Shown here one piece after another: positions 1-9,210 of a DNA stretch of 63,833 bases. Under the pieces are notes generated by a model. That model saw only the letters and a program-made list of their open reading frames with translations, ran no database searches and was not told where the DNA came from. The DNA lies in NCBI GenBank assembly GCA_020831525.1, contig JAFIGH010000013.1, positions 1-63,833 on the forward strand. The letters run 5' to 3'. The position numbers were made by a program, and so were the translations under genes. Each line of letters opens with the position of its first letter. Position 1 is the first letter of the stretch. Source of the stretch: Opitutales bacterium (GTDB taxonomy: Bacteria; Verrucomicrobiota; Verrucomicrobiia; Opitutales; Oceanipulchritudinaceae).

Positions 1-90
1 CCGACCGATACGGCCGGGCGCCCGCGACCACCCGCACCCAACACCGGCGCCGCACGCGCCCGCCGTTCCGCAACGCCCCCGCCGCCGCGA

Positions 91-111
91 CCGGGGGCTG
101 AAGCTCCCCGG
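91..111. repeat. REP-like palindrome
   Basis: A short GC-rich palindrome has arms CCGGGG and CCCCGG around the core gctgaagct. It lies 35 nt beyond the GH28 stop codon but has no T-run on either side, so it is not a typical terminator. The shape matches small extragenic palindromes mobilised by RAYT proteins, one of which is encoded at 24830-25837. The sequence outside it (1-145) contains no other recognisable feature. Confidence 0.35.
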
Positions 112-145
112 CTACGCCCGAATCCCGCGCCCGCAGCGAAATCCC

Positions 146-1531
146 TCAATCCAGCCAGAGAATATTGGCGGTGTGGTCGCGCTCGACCATACGCCCGCCG
201 GCGGGGGTGACGATTTCGACGTTCTTGAAGAGGATGTTCTCGGCGTTGGAGATGACGCCCGGGTCTTCGCCCGCCTCGATGTAGACGTTTTCGAAGATGA
301 TGTTGCGCACGGGGGCCTTGGGCAGGCCGAGGATCTGGATGGCGTTGAGGGGGTTGTTGCGTGCGACGAGGTCGCGGATGGTGATGTTGCGGAAGAAGGG
401 CAGCCCTTCCTCCTCAGGCACCGGTTCGGCGAGTTTCTGCCAGTGCAGGGGATACTTCTCCGGTTCGTCGAGAATCTCGCCGTAGCTGTATTCGGGGTTC
501 CAGTCGGACTCGAAAATAATGGGACGGCGGACGTTCTCCATCTCGTTGTCGAAGATGTCGATGTGCTCGACCACGCCGCCGCGGTTGGCCGCCGATTTGA
601 AGCGGATGCCGAAGATCGTGCCGATGGCGCGGTTGCCGTAGACCTGAACGTTGCGGATGCTGCCGGATGTCTCGCTGCCGCAGGTGAACATGCCCATGCC
701 GCGCCGCGCGATGTTGTTGCGGATGATGATGTTCTCGGTCGGAAGGTTGACCTTGAGACCGTCGGAGTCCCGGCCCGACTTGAGGGTAAAATTGTCGTCG
801 TTGCAGTCGACATCGCAGTTCTGCACGATGACGTTCCGCGAGGAGTCCATGTTCACCCCGTCGGTACTCGGGCCGAAGCCTTCGCGGTGCGGCACGCCGT
901 CGATGTTGTTGCGGATGGTGAGCCCGTCGACGAGAACATCGTTGGAATACACGATGTGACAGGTCCAGAAAGCGGAGAGCTTGAGGTTGAGGTCGCGCAC
1001 CACGACACGCTCCGAGTTGTAGACTTGGATGAGAAGCGGACGCTGCACGTCGTAGTCCACGACCCAGCGGAGGCCCTTCGCCTCGTATTCCTCGCGGGTT
1101 TTCCAATACAGCGGCCAGAAGTGCTCGTTGCCGCGACCGTTGATGATGCCGTCGCCGGAGAGCACAACATTGTGCTGGTTGCGCACATTGATGAGCGCGG
1201 CGGGCCAGTCCATTTCAATTCCTGCCATGCGGCCCCACACCGTGGGGTAGTCCTCCACATCGAGGGAGCCGATCAGCTCCGCCCCTTCGGCGACATGAAA
1301 GTCGACGTTGCTCTTCACGAAGAGCGAGCCGATGAGGTAGCGCCCGGGGCTGACGACAACGCGGCCGCCGCCGTCGCGCGCGCACACGTCGATGGCACGC
1401 TGAATGTGCTCGGTCGTCAATTCCGAGGCGTCATAAACGGCTCCGAAATCGCGCACGTCGTATTCGCGGTCGGGAATGGCCGGGACGGTCACGGCCATAC
1501 CGGCAAGGGCTATGAGGAGGGTCGATGTCAT
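146..1531 (-). CDS. GH28 family polygalacturonase-like glycoside hydrolase, secreted
   Basis: Probable exo-acting pectin or rhamnogalacturonan hydrolase with a right-handed beta-helix. The start at 1531 gives a signal peptide (MTSTLLIALAGMAVTVPA). The in-frame upstream ATG at 1588 lies inside the terminator hairpin of the preceding gene and is unlikely to be used. Family blocks are visible: the N-terminal YDVRDFGA, STDGVNMDSS near residue 222 (usual NTDG), NDDNFTLKSG near 244 (the catalytic DD pair) and RFKS near 310 (usual RIK). The GHG block reads GMGMFTCGSETSG, so the usual His is Met. The many IRN/VRN turns fit the beta-helix. The length of 461 aa is normal for the family. The gene is the last on this strand in the window. 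The fold assignment is firm; the substrate is inferred from the pectin genes nearby. Confidence 0.88.
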   Translation of the reverse strand: MTSTLLIALAGMAVTVPAIPDREYDVRDFGAVYDASELTTEHIQRAIDVCARDGGGRVVVSPGRYLIGSLFVKSNVDFHVAEGAELIGSLDVEDYPTVWGRMAGIEMDWPAALINVRNQHNVVLSGDGIINGRGNEHFWPLYWKTREEYEAKGLRWVVDYDVQRPLLIQVYNSERVVVRDLNLKLSAFWTCHIVYSNDVLVDGLTIRNNIDGVPHREGFGPSTDGVNMDSSRNVIVQNCDVDCNDDNFTLKSGRDSDGLKVNLPTENIIIRNNIARRGMGMFTCGSETSGSIRNVQVYGNRAIGTIFGIRFKSAANRGGVVEHIDIFDNEMENVRRPIIFESDWNPEYSYGEILDEPEKYPLHWQKLAEPVPEEEGLPFFRNITIRDLVARNNPLNAIQILGLPKAPVRNIIFENVYIEAGEDPGVISNAENILFKNVEIVTPAGGRMVERDHTANILWLD

Positions 1532-1578
1532 ATCGCTGTGATTGCTGTCTGGATTGTCGTTACAATTTGAATTCAAAA

Positions 1579-1608
1579 GGACCCGCACACGTTGCCGTGT
1601 GCGGGTCC
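1579..1608 (-). terminator. Rho-independent terminator after the PEP-CTERM gene
   Basis: A perfect 13-bp stem (GGACCCGCACACG with CGTGTGCGGGTCC) encloses a 4-nt loop. Read on the minus strand it is followed by TTTTGAATTC. It lies 54 nt past the stop of the gene ending at 1663. It also overlaps the longest possible start of the GH28 gene, which supports the shorter start at 1531. Confidence 0.85.
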
Positions 1609-1662
1609 GGAATGATATCCCCAGTTACTAACCGATTCTTATTCGGAAAAAACGTGCGGTCA

Positions 1663-2712
1663 TCAGGCCTTGCGGCGGCGGTAGACAATAACACCAGCCG
1701 CGAGCAGACCAAGGATCATGGCGTAGGTTGAGGGCTCCGGAATGGCAACCCCTTCCCAACTTGTGCCGAGACGGAACTCGTCGAAGTAGAACTCGGCGCC
1801 GAAGGCACCGAATCCACCGCCGTCGTTACCGGCCTCGAGTCCAAGCGCGACCCACAGGTTGTTGCTGAGGCGGCCTTCGTTAGCAGTCGCGGTAACGGAA
1901 CCGTCATTGATGTGAACATTATCGAGGTTCGGGTTGACGATGATCCGGATCGTCTCATTGGCGCCGTCGTACCATCCGATGATCAAGTCTGCCGGCTCGG
2001 TGTGGAAGTTGGCTCCGGACGTCGCATAGGCGACATCGCCGAAGTTACCAATCGCCCATTCGTCGATACCGTAACGGCCCGCTTGTGAAAAATCATTCAC
2101 GCGCGTCGAGCCCTGACCAATCTGCGCAGGCGCATCGTGGTCGTTGGCAGCCCCAACCATGTTGTTATTGAACCGCATGCCAAAAGCCCGGCGGTAATTG
2201 GTCGGCGTCACGTTCGGATCGTCCCAGTTGTCCCGCGTGCTATCCATCGGTCCGGCACGAAGTCCGAGGAACGAGAAATACACCCGTCCAGAGGCAGCCG
2301 CGTCGATGACAGGCTGCGTGAACTGCAGACCCAAGGTTACGTTCTGACTGTTGTTCGGCGCACCATCCGGCGCGGTGTTTGGTGCGGCGGCGATGTAGGC
2401 GCTGCCCGGTGTCGTGGGCAGGACGTTTCCGTTGCGGTCGGTGTAGCCCAAACCCTGTGCACGCCATGCGGAATTACCGTTTGAGTGCTGGGGTTGACGC
2501 GTGACCGTCCACGAGCCGGAGAATCCGGTCGCACCCGTACTGTTGGCTACATTCAGGCCCGCAATCGGATCGCCGTCCGACGCCGAGCCGCTGTAACCGA
2601 ACCCTTCATAGGCCAAAAGGCCTTGGCCATGGACGGCGACAGCCGCGGCAAAGGCCGCGCAGGACGCCAGCGCCACGACATGTTTTTTATTATACAGCAG
2701 TGGTCTCTTCAT
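1663..2712 (-). CDS. PEP-CTERM sorting-signal protein
   Basis: A secreted or surface protein of unknown activity. The N-terminus is a signal peptide (MKRPLLYNKK, then an Ala/Val-rich core ending near HGQ). The C-terminus has the exosortase tripartite signal: IPEPSTYAMILG, a hydrophobic stretch and the basic tail YRRRKA. The body (about residues 35-315) is rich in Gly, Asn and Asp, and looks like a jelly-roll or lectin-type exported domain with the opening LLAYEGFGYSG, which resembles the LLYEGFD and LMYEGFD openings of the proteins at 3249-4805 and 9211-10374. A shared carbohydrate-binding or structural domain is therefore plausible. It is monocistronic, with its own terminator and an operator-like box 141-156 bp upstream. 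Confidence 0.85.
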   Translation of the reverse strand: MKRPLLYNKKHVVALASCAAFAAAVAVHGQGLLAYEGFGYSGSASDGDPIAGLNVANSTGATGFSGSWTVTRQPQHSNGNSAWRAQGLGYTDRNGNVLPTTPGSAYIAAAPNTAPDGAPNNSQNVTLGLQFTQPVIDAAASGRVYFSFLGLRAGPMDSTRDNWDDPNVTPTNYRRAFGMRFNNNMVGAANDHDAPAQIGQGSTRVNDFSQAGRYGIDEWAIGNFGDVAYATSGANFHTEPADLIIGWYDGANETIRIIVNPNLDNVHINDGSVTATANEGRLSNNLWVALGLEAGNDGGGFGAFGAEFYFDEFRLGTSWEGVAIPEPSTYAMILGLLAAGVIVYRRRKA

Positions 2713-3248
2713 AGGTATTTTTTGTTCTTGGTTTGGAGTGCGGGTGCGGTGCCGACATCAACGCCACACACGCGAGAGGTATTTTCGATTTGAAAGACCG
2801 GAAGGCTAGGCGGCGCGGCACACGGCGGCAAGAAAAATCTTCATCTTTTGTGATGAAATAGAATGAATCTACAAAGGCGGCAAAGTCCGCCTGTGGAACG
2901 GCACCACACGCGCCCGGAAGGCGAACACCGAGGCGGCGGTCCGGCACGGACAGCCGATTAGAAATCATTACCGCAACACGCATTACTCCCTCTTATCTAG
3001 CCTATCTCAATCCAGACGGTCGGCGAGACAGGCGTTGATCCCACTTTTCAAAATAATACAAAAAAAATGGAACGGGGATCGAACTCGCGTGCGGGATCGG
3101 CAGCATGGATTCCACGCGGAACGCAACCGGAAAAGGTCCGGCTAGGCGGAGCAATCCGGCCCTGATTCCATCTTTTTCATGAAATAAAAAGGCCCGGACC
3201 GCAGGTGCAGCCCGGACCGGATCCGGAAAAGAAAAACGGAGGAAGAGT
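2713..3248. other. Intergenic region, 536 bp
   Basis: The stretch separates two minus-strand genes. It holds the candidate operator at 2853-2868 for the PEP-CTERM gene and, near 3175-3230, GC-rich GGTCCGGGC-type repeats followed on the minus strand by TTTTTATTTCATG, probably the end of the transcript of the gene stopping at 3249. Short open frames here have no family resemblance. Confidence 0.4.
2853..2868. promoter_or_regulatory. Candidate operator box (ATGAAATA-N2-ATGAAT)
   Basis: Two half-sites, ATGAAATA and ATGAAT, start 10 bp apart. This is one of a set of similar sites found upstream of pectin-related genes in this window. It lies about 140 bp upstream of the start codon at 2712. Confidence 0.45.
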
Positions 3249-4805
3249 TTACTCTTCTTCCTCTTCCGCCTCGTAGGCGGCGTTCATCCAGAAGCCCCAG
3301 CTCGCCGTGCCCTCTTCGTACTCCGGCAGATAAGCCCATGTCATGAGGTCGTGGCTGTAATACCAGTTGCCTTCGACATGCTCGACATTGCCGTGGTGCA
3401 CAAAGTAGGCCCACGAACCTTCGTCCTCGAATTCATCCTGCTCGAGGTAGAAAAAGGCATCGACATCCGCGTTGTAGAGCCACGGGGCAAGCGGGAAGTA
3501 GACCCATCCGAGGTAACCCATGCCAACATTGACGTAGCCGTCTTCGCCGGGAATGCCGCCCCAGCCGGGGACGACGGTGACGAAGATGGTCTGCGTCGAA
3601 AACTCGGAGGTGTCGTCGGAGTTGGCGGCCGTGACTTCAACAACATACACATTGTCGCCGTCGGCGTCCATGGGATCCGCATAGGATGGCGGCTGTTGGA
3701 AACTGAGACCTCCTGCGCTGGTGCCAATCGTAAAGAGATCGCCGTCGGCACCCCCGCTAATTGACCAAATCGCACCAATGTCGGACGTCATCGTGCCGAC
3801 CCGCACCGTGCCTTCGACAATCGTTGCCTCGGCGGTTTCAGCCCCCGCTTCGGCGAAGGGACCGGTGATGACCGGCGGTTCCGCCGGTTCGACATCACCC
3901 GGATCCATCGTGGCGCCCGCGGCGACGGACTGGTAGGTGCGGCCCATGCGGATCTCATCGATGCGCGTGCCCGTGTAATCAGCGCCGAGGCCCTGGGTTT
4001 CGAATTCGGGATCGTCCCGTAGCTGCGACGGCCCATTGTTGAGGACGCGCAGCATGACTCGGTCGGCAGCCAGATCCGTCAGCATCGTGAACTCGGCAAC
4101 GGGAGGACCGGGGTCTTCGGCGTGCGGATCCGGATTGACCCACCACGCGGCAGTCTTCCAGTCGAAGTCGAGCTTCATGACGAGAAATACCGTCTCACCG
4201 TCGACGACCGGCACGCTTGAGAGGGACCACTTTGCCCCTTGCACGCCGTTCTCGTAGAGCCGCTCGCCTCCGGCGGACCAGACCGTCTGGTCGAGAGTGG
4301 AGTTGTTGCTGATGCCCATGTAGATGGAGTTGTGCTGGGCAATCGGATCGGAGAAGGTGAACTGGAACCAGCCGCCGAACTCGGGGTCGCCGTCGATCTT
4401 CGCGTTCATGAGCACACTGACCCAGCGCTGACCGGAGGTGCCGTAGTAGGAGAGGTATCCGGGAATCATCCGGTGAACTACATTGTTGGCCTGCTGCTCT
4501 TCGTTTTCGAAGTAGAACGCGCCGCCCACGCTGGGGACACCTGGGTAAGAGAGCCCGTCGGCGGTGACGCCGTGGTAAAGGGAGAACCCGACTTCATCCG
4601 GTTCCCACGACCACCATCTGAGTTCTTCACCGTCTTCCATGCGCCAGCCGAAGCTGGTGGCGCCGGCCTGGTTGTCAAGATCACCAGGGGGCATATCGAA
4701 CCCCTCGTAGAGGAGGGTTTCCGCGGAAGCGGCGGGCATAAACCACAGCGCCGACGCTGCGAGCAGCGGCGCGATGCAAGTTTTTAAGTTAGGTAGGGTC
4801 TTCAT
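3249..4805 (-). CDS. Secreted protein with C-terminal Trp/Tyr-rich domain, paralogue of 9211-10374
   Basis: No enzymatic family is recognised. With a start at 4805 (MKTLPNLKTC, signal peptide ending at PAASA) the protein is 518 aa; 4817 is an alternative. Residues about 25-300 match the protein at 9211-10374 almost block for block (LLYEGFD, TSFGWR, SGQRWVSVLM, NGPSQL, DYTGTRIDEIRMG), a conserved jelly-roll-like module. An Ig/cadherin-like stretch follows (DADGDNVYVVEVTAANS). The last 100 residues form a Trp/Tyr-rich domain (MGYLGWVYFPLAPWLYN, NWYYSHDLMTWAYL), ending in an acidic EAEEEEE tail. It lies 55 bp downstream of the TonB receptor gene, so it is probably cotranscribed and may capture ligand for that receptor, in the way SusD does for SusC, although it shows no SusD similarity. 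That role is inference. Confidence 0.75.
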   Translation of the reverse strand: MKTLPNLKTCIAPLLAASALWFMPAASAETLLYEGFDMPPGDLDNQAGATSFGWRMEDGEELRWWSWEPDEVGFSLYHGVTADGLSYPGVPSVGGAFYFENEEQQANNVVHRMIPGYLSYYGTSGQRWVSVLMNAKIDGDPEFGGWFQFTFSDPIAQHNSIYMGISNNSTLDQTVWSAGGERLYENGVQGAKWSLSSVPVVDGETVFLVMKLDFDWKTAAWWVNPDPHAEDPGPPVAEFTMLTDLAADRVMLRVLNNGPSQLRDDPEFETQGLGADYTGTRIDEIRMGRTYQSVAAGATMDPGDVEPAEPPVITGPFAEAGAETAEATIVEGTVRVGTMTSDIGAIWSISGGADGDLFTIGTSAGGLSFQQPPSYADPMDADGDNVYVVEVTAANSDDTSEFSTQTIFVTVVPGWGGIPGEDGYVNVGMGYLGWVYFPLAPWLYNADVDAFFYLEQDEFEDEGSWAYFVHHGNVEHVEGNWYYSHDLMTWAYLPEYEEGTASWGFWMNAAYEAEEEEE

Positions 4806-4860
4806 ATCGTGTTGCATTGTTTGAGGGTGAGTGTAATGGAAATTCCGGCATCCGCCGGCC

Positions 4861-7800
4861 TTAAAACCGGCCGCTGATGCCCACGGTGAAGTTAATGCCG
4901 AAGAGGATCTTGTCCGACCCGTCGTGGACATCGCGGTAGCGCATGGGGCCGAGCGAACCACCGTCCTCGCGCACATACACGGGCTCCGGATTACTCTCGG
5001 TGATATTCCGGGCGGAAAAGTCGAACGTGAAATTATCAGTGAGGCGGAAACTGCCGCTCAGGTCGATACGCAGGTCCGAGGGACGCATGAGACGGATGCG
5101 GTAGGTGTAGTCCTCGTTGGAGGGAGCTTGAGCCCCCGGAGCGTACCACTCCGGGTGGCCCACCGTGGCATCGTCCCAGATAATACCCTCCGTGATGGGC
5201 TGCGAATCGTGCAGGCGGGCGTTGCGCCACGTGAAGTTCGCACGCAGATTGAGGCGGCGGTAGCTGAAATTGACCCCGCCGGAGGCGTTGATGCGCTTTT
5301 CCATCCCGTCCGGCACGAGAAAGAGCTGCTCTTCGCCCTCGGGGACGCTCCCCGGTTCCTGATACTGCGTAAAGTAAGACCCGAAGAGGTAGAAGCGCTC
5401 TCCCCAGTCACCGAGCCACGGGATAAAAGATAGATCATGTCGTCCCTCCAGCTCAAACCCGTAATCGACAAAAGTGCCGGACGCATTCATGCTCGTGTTC
5501 ACCGTCCATTCCCTTTCATAGTACAAGTGCCCCGGGCCGAAGCCAAGGTCAGTCATGATCTGGCGCCACGCCTGAGGGGATCCCTCGGGGGTGAAGAGAA
5601 CATCGAAGGCACGGTTCCGCTCCGTGCGGTGGTACCCGAAGATGGAAAACTGCCCGCCTGTATCCGTGTAGTAGGAGAGCCCGACATCCCAGCCCATCGT
5701 GCGCGCCACTTCGAGGTTTGGATTCGTGACCCGCATGCTTCCGCTGTCGTCGTCGGGATTGCGGTTGAACTCGATCCGCCGCAGCGTGCCCGCCGCCCCC
5801 TCGCTGTCCTCGTATGGAGGATTCGAATAGGTGATGGCCCATGAAGCCCGCGCCACAAGACGGTCCGTGATGTCGTAGGCCGCACTGATAATCGGCTGGG
5901 GATTGGTCTGTGCGCGCTGGTTGATGGGAGACGCCGGAATATATTGGTATTTCGCCGCGCGGTATTCGCCCGGATGCAAGGGCCTGAACTCCGAGGCAAT
6001 GAACGGCGTGCCGTCCGGATACACCGCGCCCGCCTGTTCGTAAGGCAGGTAGTGCGCGGCGATACGCTCCAGCGCTTCGGGAGGAAGCGCATCGAAATCA
6101 CCTGTCCCATACTCCCTGTATATACCTTGTGTACCCGTTATGAATGACGGATTGGTCATGTCCAACCGACTGAGGACCGTTCCGTCCGGCATTTCGTAGT
6201 TACGGAAAATCTCCCGCAGTCCGTCACCCGTGTCATCCCGGTCAAAAGCGAGGTAATTCCAATTGGAATTGCGACCGCGGTCATAGCCGCTGCGCTCGCT
6301 CCGCGTCAGCCGGAAGCCCCCGACAATGGCCAAGCGGTTTCTCAGGAAATCCCCTTCGAGCTGCGCGTAGTAGGCAGTACGCGTTTCCGTAATACCCTTG
6401 GTCGTGTTCGCAAACTCAATATGGTTGTGGTGCGCCACCGAGACACTGCCCGCACCGGGCGGCACACGGTCGTCGGTATCGCTGAAGGCCTCGGGGTTTT
6501 CCTGCCAATAGCGGTAGAGGGCGAAATTGTCGGGCCACTCGATAGGGTTCATGCCGAAGCCGGGATCTACGCCGCGGTAGTTCTCGTCACGGAAATCGAC
6601 GGGCCTGATCGGGGCACCGGGCTCGCGACCCATATAGACGTACTGGTAGTTCACGCCGCGCCCTGTTTTGCTGTTCTTATTCTGCTCCCAGTCCGCCCCC
6701 ACTTTCACGGCGAGGTTCATAAAGTCGAAAGGCAGGAAGTCGAGATCGCGCCGGACATCGAGCTTGGCACTGGTGACCTCGCTCTTCGACTCGATGCCCC
6801 CGCTGTTCACGCGGAGCACGCCGGCATCCGGATTCTCCGGATCAAATCCCGACAGCCCGTAGTTATCGAGAGTGCTGATGTTGATGGGTTCGTGCCCGAT
6901 GATATTGTTCTGATCGTCACGCACGTAGCTATAATAGTTGATCTGCTGCGGTGCGCCGAAGCGGTCGATGTCGAGGTATTCCACCAGGTCCACGCCGCCG
7001 AGCGTGAGGGTCACTTGGGAAAAGTGGCCGTTCTCGATAGAAACAAGGTCGCTGTTGGAAGTAGAGTGGCTTAGGTGCCCGCCGATATTCCATGGTCCAC
7101 GGATATACGTTGCGCGTACATAGCCGCTATGGGTGATGGCCTCCCGTCCGAAAGCATCGGTGTCAATCCGCACGCCAACTTGGTTCCCGTCGCTGTAGGA
7201 GTACGTCGGCCCCATCTCGAAGGGTGTGTCGCCGATCTGATGGATCCGGCGCCCCGCCGTCTGGTCATTGAAGGTCGACACCTGATAGCTCGTCGAAATG
7301 ATGACACCTTCGAAGGGTCTCCAGTCCAGCTTGACAGCCGCCGAGTTGCGCTCGGAAATACGCGGTGAATCCGTGACCTGGATACGGTTCATGTAGGGAT
7401 GTGCCCAGTCCGGATAGACATGTCCCACACGGTTTCCGTCGGCATCGTACAAAATCGGAAGATTGTTTTCCGCGCGCTCCACATCCGCAGGCGACCATGC
7501 CCCGACCAAATTCCCTTCCTGGTCGTATTTCGGCAGGCGCTTTATATTGCGGAGCGCCGTATTGATTTGGACCTCCGTGGCATCCGGCGCAGCCTGGCTG
7601 TACATTTCGCGGAACTGGTCATCCGTCCACTGCGTCCAGTCTTGACCGTAATCTTGCTGCCAATCGCTGAACCGCGGATCGCGTTCAAGCCAGAAATTGA
7701 ACTGCTCCCCGCCCACCGACGTCACCGAATCGGCCCCGCGAAGTTGGGGCCGCGTGGTCACAGTGCGCAAGGGATCGCGCCGGATGCGCGCCTTGAGAAC

Positions 7801-8880
7801 ATTCTCCTCGTTCACTTGATTGGCCGAGGCGAGCGTGACCGTCATCCCGAAACTGTCGCTGAAGGGAACAGCATAGGTCATGTCAAAGCTCGGGCGCGCC
7901 TTGTAGGTGGGCCGGTTCATCGGCCCCGGCGTGCGGCGGAAAAGGGTGAGGTTGTCTGAATTCAGACCGACGTAGACACGGAAATTCAAGGTCGGCTCCG
8001 TATATTCAAAAGCCGTCTTGCTGATGAGATTGACGGTGCCGCCCAAGCCCGTGTTGGGCTGGTCGGGCGTAGGGACCTTGATCACCTCGACGCGGGAGGC
8101 GTTGTTGATCGACATCATGTCGAGCCCGACGGCGGGATCCAAGGTGCCCGGTGCGGCATTCGCCACGCCGATGCCGTCGATCGTCACCCTTGTCTCGCGC
8201 GGGTCAAAGCCGCGAATGGAGATCGTATTCGCGTCCGCGGGCGAGGAATAGGTACCGCCCGCCGCGCCGGTCCCGCCGTAGCCAATCGTCACCCCGGGCA
8301 TGAACTTCACGAACTCACCCACATTCCCTTGCGCCGTGATCCCGTAGGCCTCCGTGTCGACAACATTGCGCAGGTTGACAGAGAACCGTTCCTCTTGCAT
8401 CGCGATCTCCGTAGCGGTCCGGAACTGGTCCGCACCACGCACTTCAAACTCTTCCAGTTCGAAGATATCGTCGTCGTCGTCCGGCCGCGGGGCGCGTCCG
8501 CGGAAGGTGAAGTCGTGCGCCACCCGCTCGCCTGCCAAAACAACGACATCGGCCGTCTGCGTCGGCATGCCGGTGAAGGACGCGGTGAGGCGCACCTCGC
8601 CCGCAGGAACTCCGTAAAGCTCATATTCACCGAACTGGTTGGTGAAGGCGCGGCGCGCGGTGCCTTCCACCTGCACAACGACCCGCTCCATGTAACGACC
8701 CGTCTGGGCGTTGAGGACGCGCCCGCGGATGACTCCGCGGTCGTCCTGCGCGACGGCGAGCGGCGCGATGCCGGTAAAGGCGAGCAACGCGACGAGAAAC
8801 CATGCCGCGGACCGGACCGGTATGAAAGACGATGCCTGTGGACTCCGCTTCTGCGGAGGGGTCGGTAGAGGGGTATTCAT
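4861..8880 (-). CDS. TonB-dependent outer-membrane receptor, large, with N-terminal regulatory-like domain
   Basis: Probable importer of pectin-derived oligosaccharides. At 1339 aa it is far larger than siderophore receptors and in the size range of glycan importers. In order: signal peptide (to about residue 45, PLAVAQ), carboxypeptidase-like regulatory domain (GVIRGRVLNAQTGRYMERV to about 125), an acidic linker, plug domain (NVGEFVKFMPGV, ISIRGFDPRETRVTIDG, NTGLGGTVNLISK), then a 22-strand-type barrel ending in the aromatic signature FTVGISGRF. It is closely similar in layout to the receptor at 19837-23475, including the phrase SRVEVIKVPTPDQP. No SusD gene accompanies it; the downstream partner is the unknown secreted protein at 3249. 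The 330-bp upstream region carries a cluster of ATGAA-type half-sites. Confidence 0.92.
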   Translation of the reverse strand: MNTPLPTPPQKRSPQASSFIPVRSAAWFLVALLAFTGIAPLAVAQDDRGVIRGRVLNAQTGRYMERVVVQVEGTARRAFTNQFGEYELYGVPAGEVRLTASFTGMPTQTADVVVLAGERVAHDFTFRGRAPRPDDDDDIFELEEFEVRGADQFRTATEIAMQEERFSVNLRNVVDTEAYGITAQGNVGEFVKFMPGVTIGYGGTGAAGGTYSSPADANTISIRGFDPRETRVTIDGIGVANAAPGTLDPAVGLDMMSINNASRVEVIKVPTPDQPNTGLGGTVNLISKTAFEYTEPTLNFRVYVGLNSDNLTLFRRTPGPMNRPTYKARPSFDMTYAVPFSDSFGMTVTLASANQVNEENVLKARIRRDPLRTVTTRPQLRGADSVTSVGGEQFNFWLERDPRFSDWQQDYGQDWTQWTDDQFREMYSQAAPDATEVQINTALRNIKRLPKYDQEGNLVGAWSPADVERAENNLPILYDADGNRVGHVYPDWAHPYMNRIQVTDSPRISERNSAAVKLDWRPFEGVIISTSYQVSTFNDQTAGRRIHQIGDTPFEMGPTYSYSDGNQVGVRIDTDAFGREAITHSGYVRATYIRGPWNIGGHLSHSTSNSDLVSIENGHFSQVTLTLGGVDLVEYLDIDRFGAPQQINYYSYVRDDQNNIIGHEPINISTLDNYGLSGFDPENPDAGVLRVNSGGIESKSEVTSAKLDVRRDLDFLPFDFMNLAVKVGADWEQNKNSKTGRGVNYQYVYMGREPGAPIRPVDFRDENYRGVDPGFGMNPIEWPDNFALYRYWQENPEAFSDTDDRVPPGAGSVSVAHHNHIEFANTTKGITETRTAYYAQLEGDFLRNRLAIVGGFRLTRSERSGYDRGRNSNWNYLAFDRDDTGDGLREIFRNYEMPDGTVLSRLDMTNPSFITGTQGIYREYGTGDFDALPPEALERIAAHYLPYEQAGAVYPDGTPFIASEFRPLHPGEYRAAKYQYIPASPINQRAQTNPQPIISAAYDITDRLVARASWAITYSNPPYEDSEGAAGTLRRIEFNRNPDDDSGSMRVTNPNLEVARTMGWDVGLSYYTDTGGQFSIFGYHRTERNRAFDVLFTPEGSPQAWRQIMTDLGFGPGHLYYEREWTVNTSMNASGTFVDYGFELEGRHDLSFIPWLGDWGERFYLFGSYFTQYQEPGSVPEGEEQLFLVPDGMEKRINASGGVNFSYRRLNLRANFTWRNARLHDSQPITEGIIWDDATVGHPEWYAPGAQAPSNEDYTYRIRLMRPSDLRIDLSGSFRLTDNFTFDFSARNITESNPEPVYVREDGGSLGPMRYRDVHDGSDKILFGINFTVGISGRF

Positions 8881-9210
8881 GAAACGATTGGATGAACTGT
8901 ATTTGAAAGGAATTCCGGAGGAACGGTTTCGAAAGCGCCTAAATCTCCAGCGCGCGGGGTGAAGCGGCGATTAGGCGGTATCCACAGGATTACCCGTTGA
9001 ATACGTGCCGGACACGTCCGCCGGATGCAGCCGACGAGAAATAACGACGCACCTGCCGCGTTTTCGGCTGATGCTGGACTTCAAGGATTCCAAAACCATT
9101 GTCACCGCTGATGTAACGGGTTGAAGCATTCCCACGCAAGAAAAAATTTCATCTTCCTCCATGAATATATTTGAAATTGCATCTATTTCATACCGTGCCG
9201 GATCCGAAAC
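8881..9210. other. Intergenic region upstream of TonB receptor, 330 bp
   Basis: This must contain the promoter of the receptor gene starting at 8880 and the transcript end of the gene stopping at 9211. An AT-rich cluster of ATGAA/TTTCA half-sites lies at 9147-9191. A second weaker pair (ATGAAC and TTGAAAG) is just upstream of the start codon near 8892-8909. No gene is apparent. Confidence 0.4.
9147..9191. promoter_or_regulatory. Candidate operator cluster upstream of TonB receptor
   Basis: Half-sites TTTCAT (9147), ATGAAT (9161), TTGAAAT (9171) and ATTTCAT (9185) sit in an AT-rich island. The middle pair is spaced 10 bp, as in the other boxes of this window. Confidence 0.4.

Noticed and set aside
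2690-2983. A 97-codon minus-strand frame upstream of the PEP-CTERM gene
   Set aside because: It covers the operator-like region and overlaps the start of a gene with a clear signal peptide.
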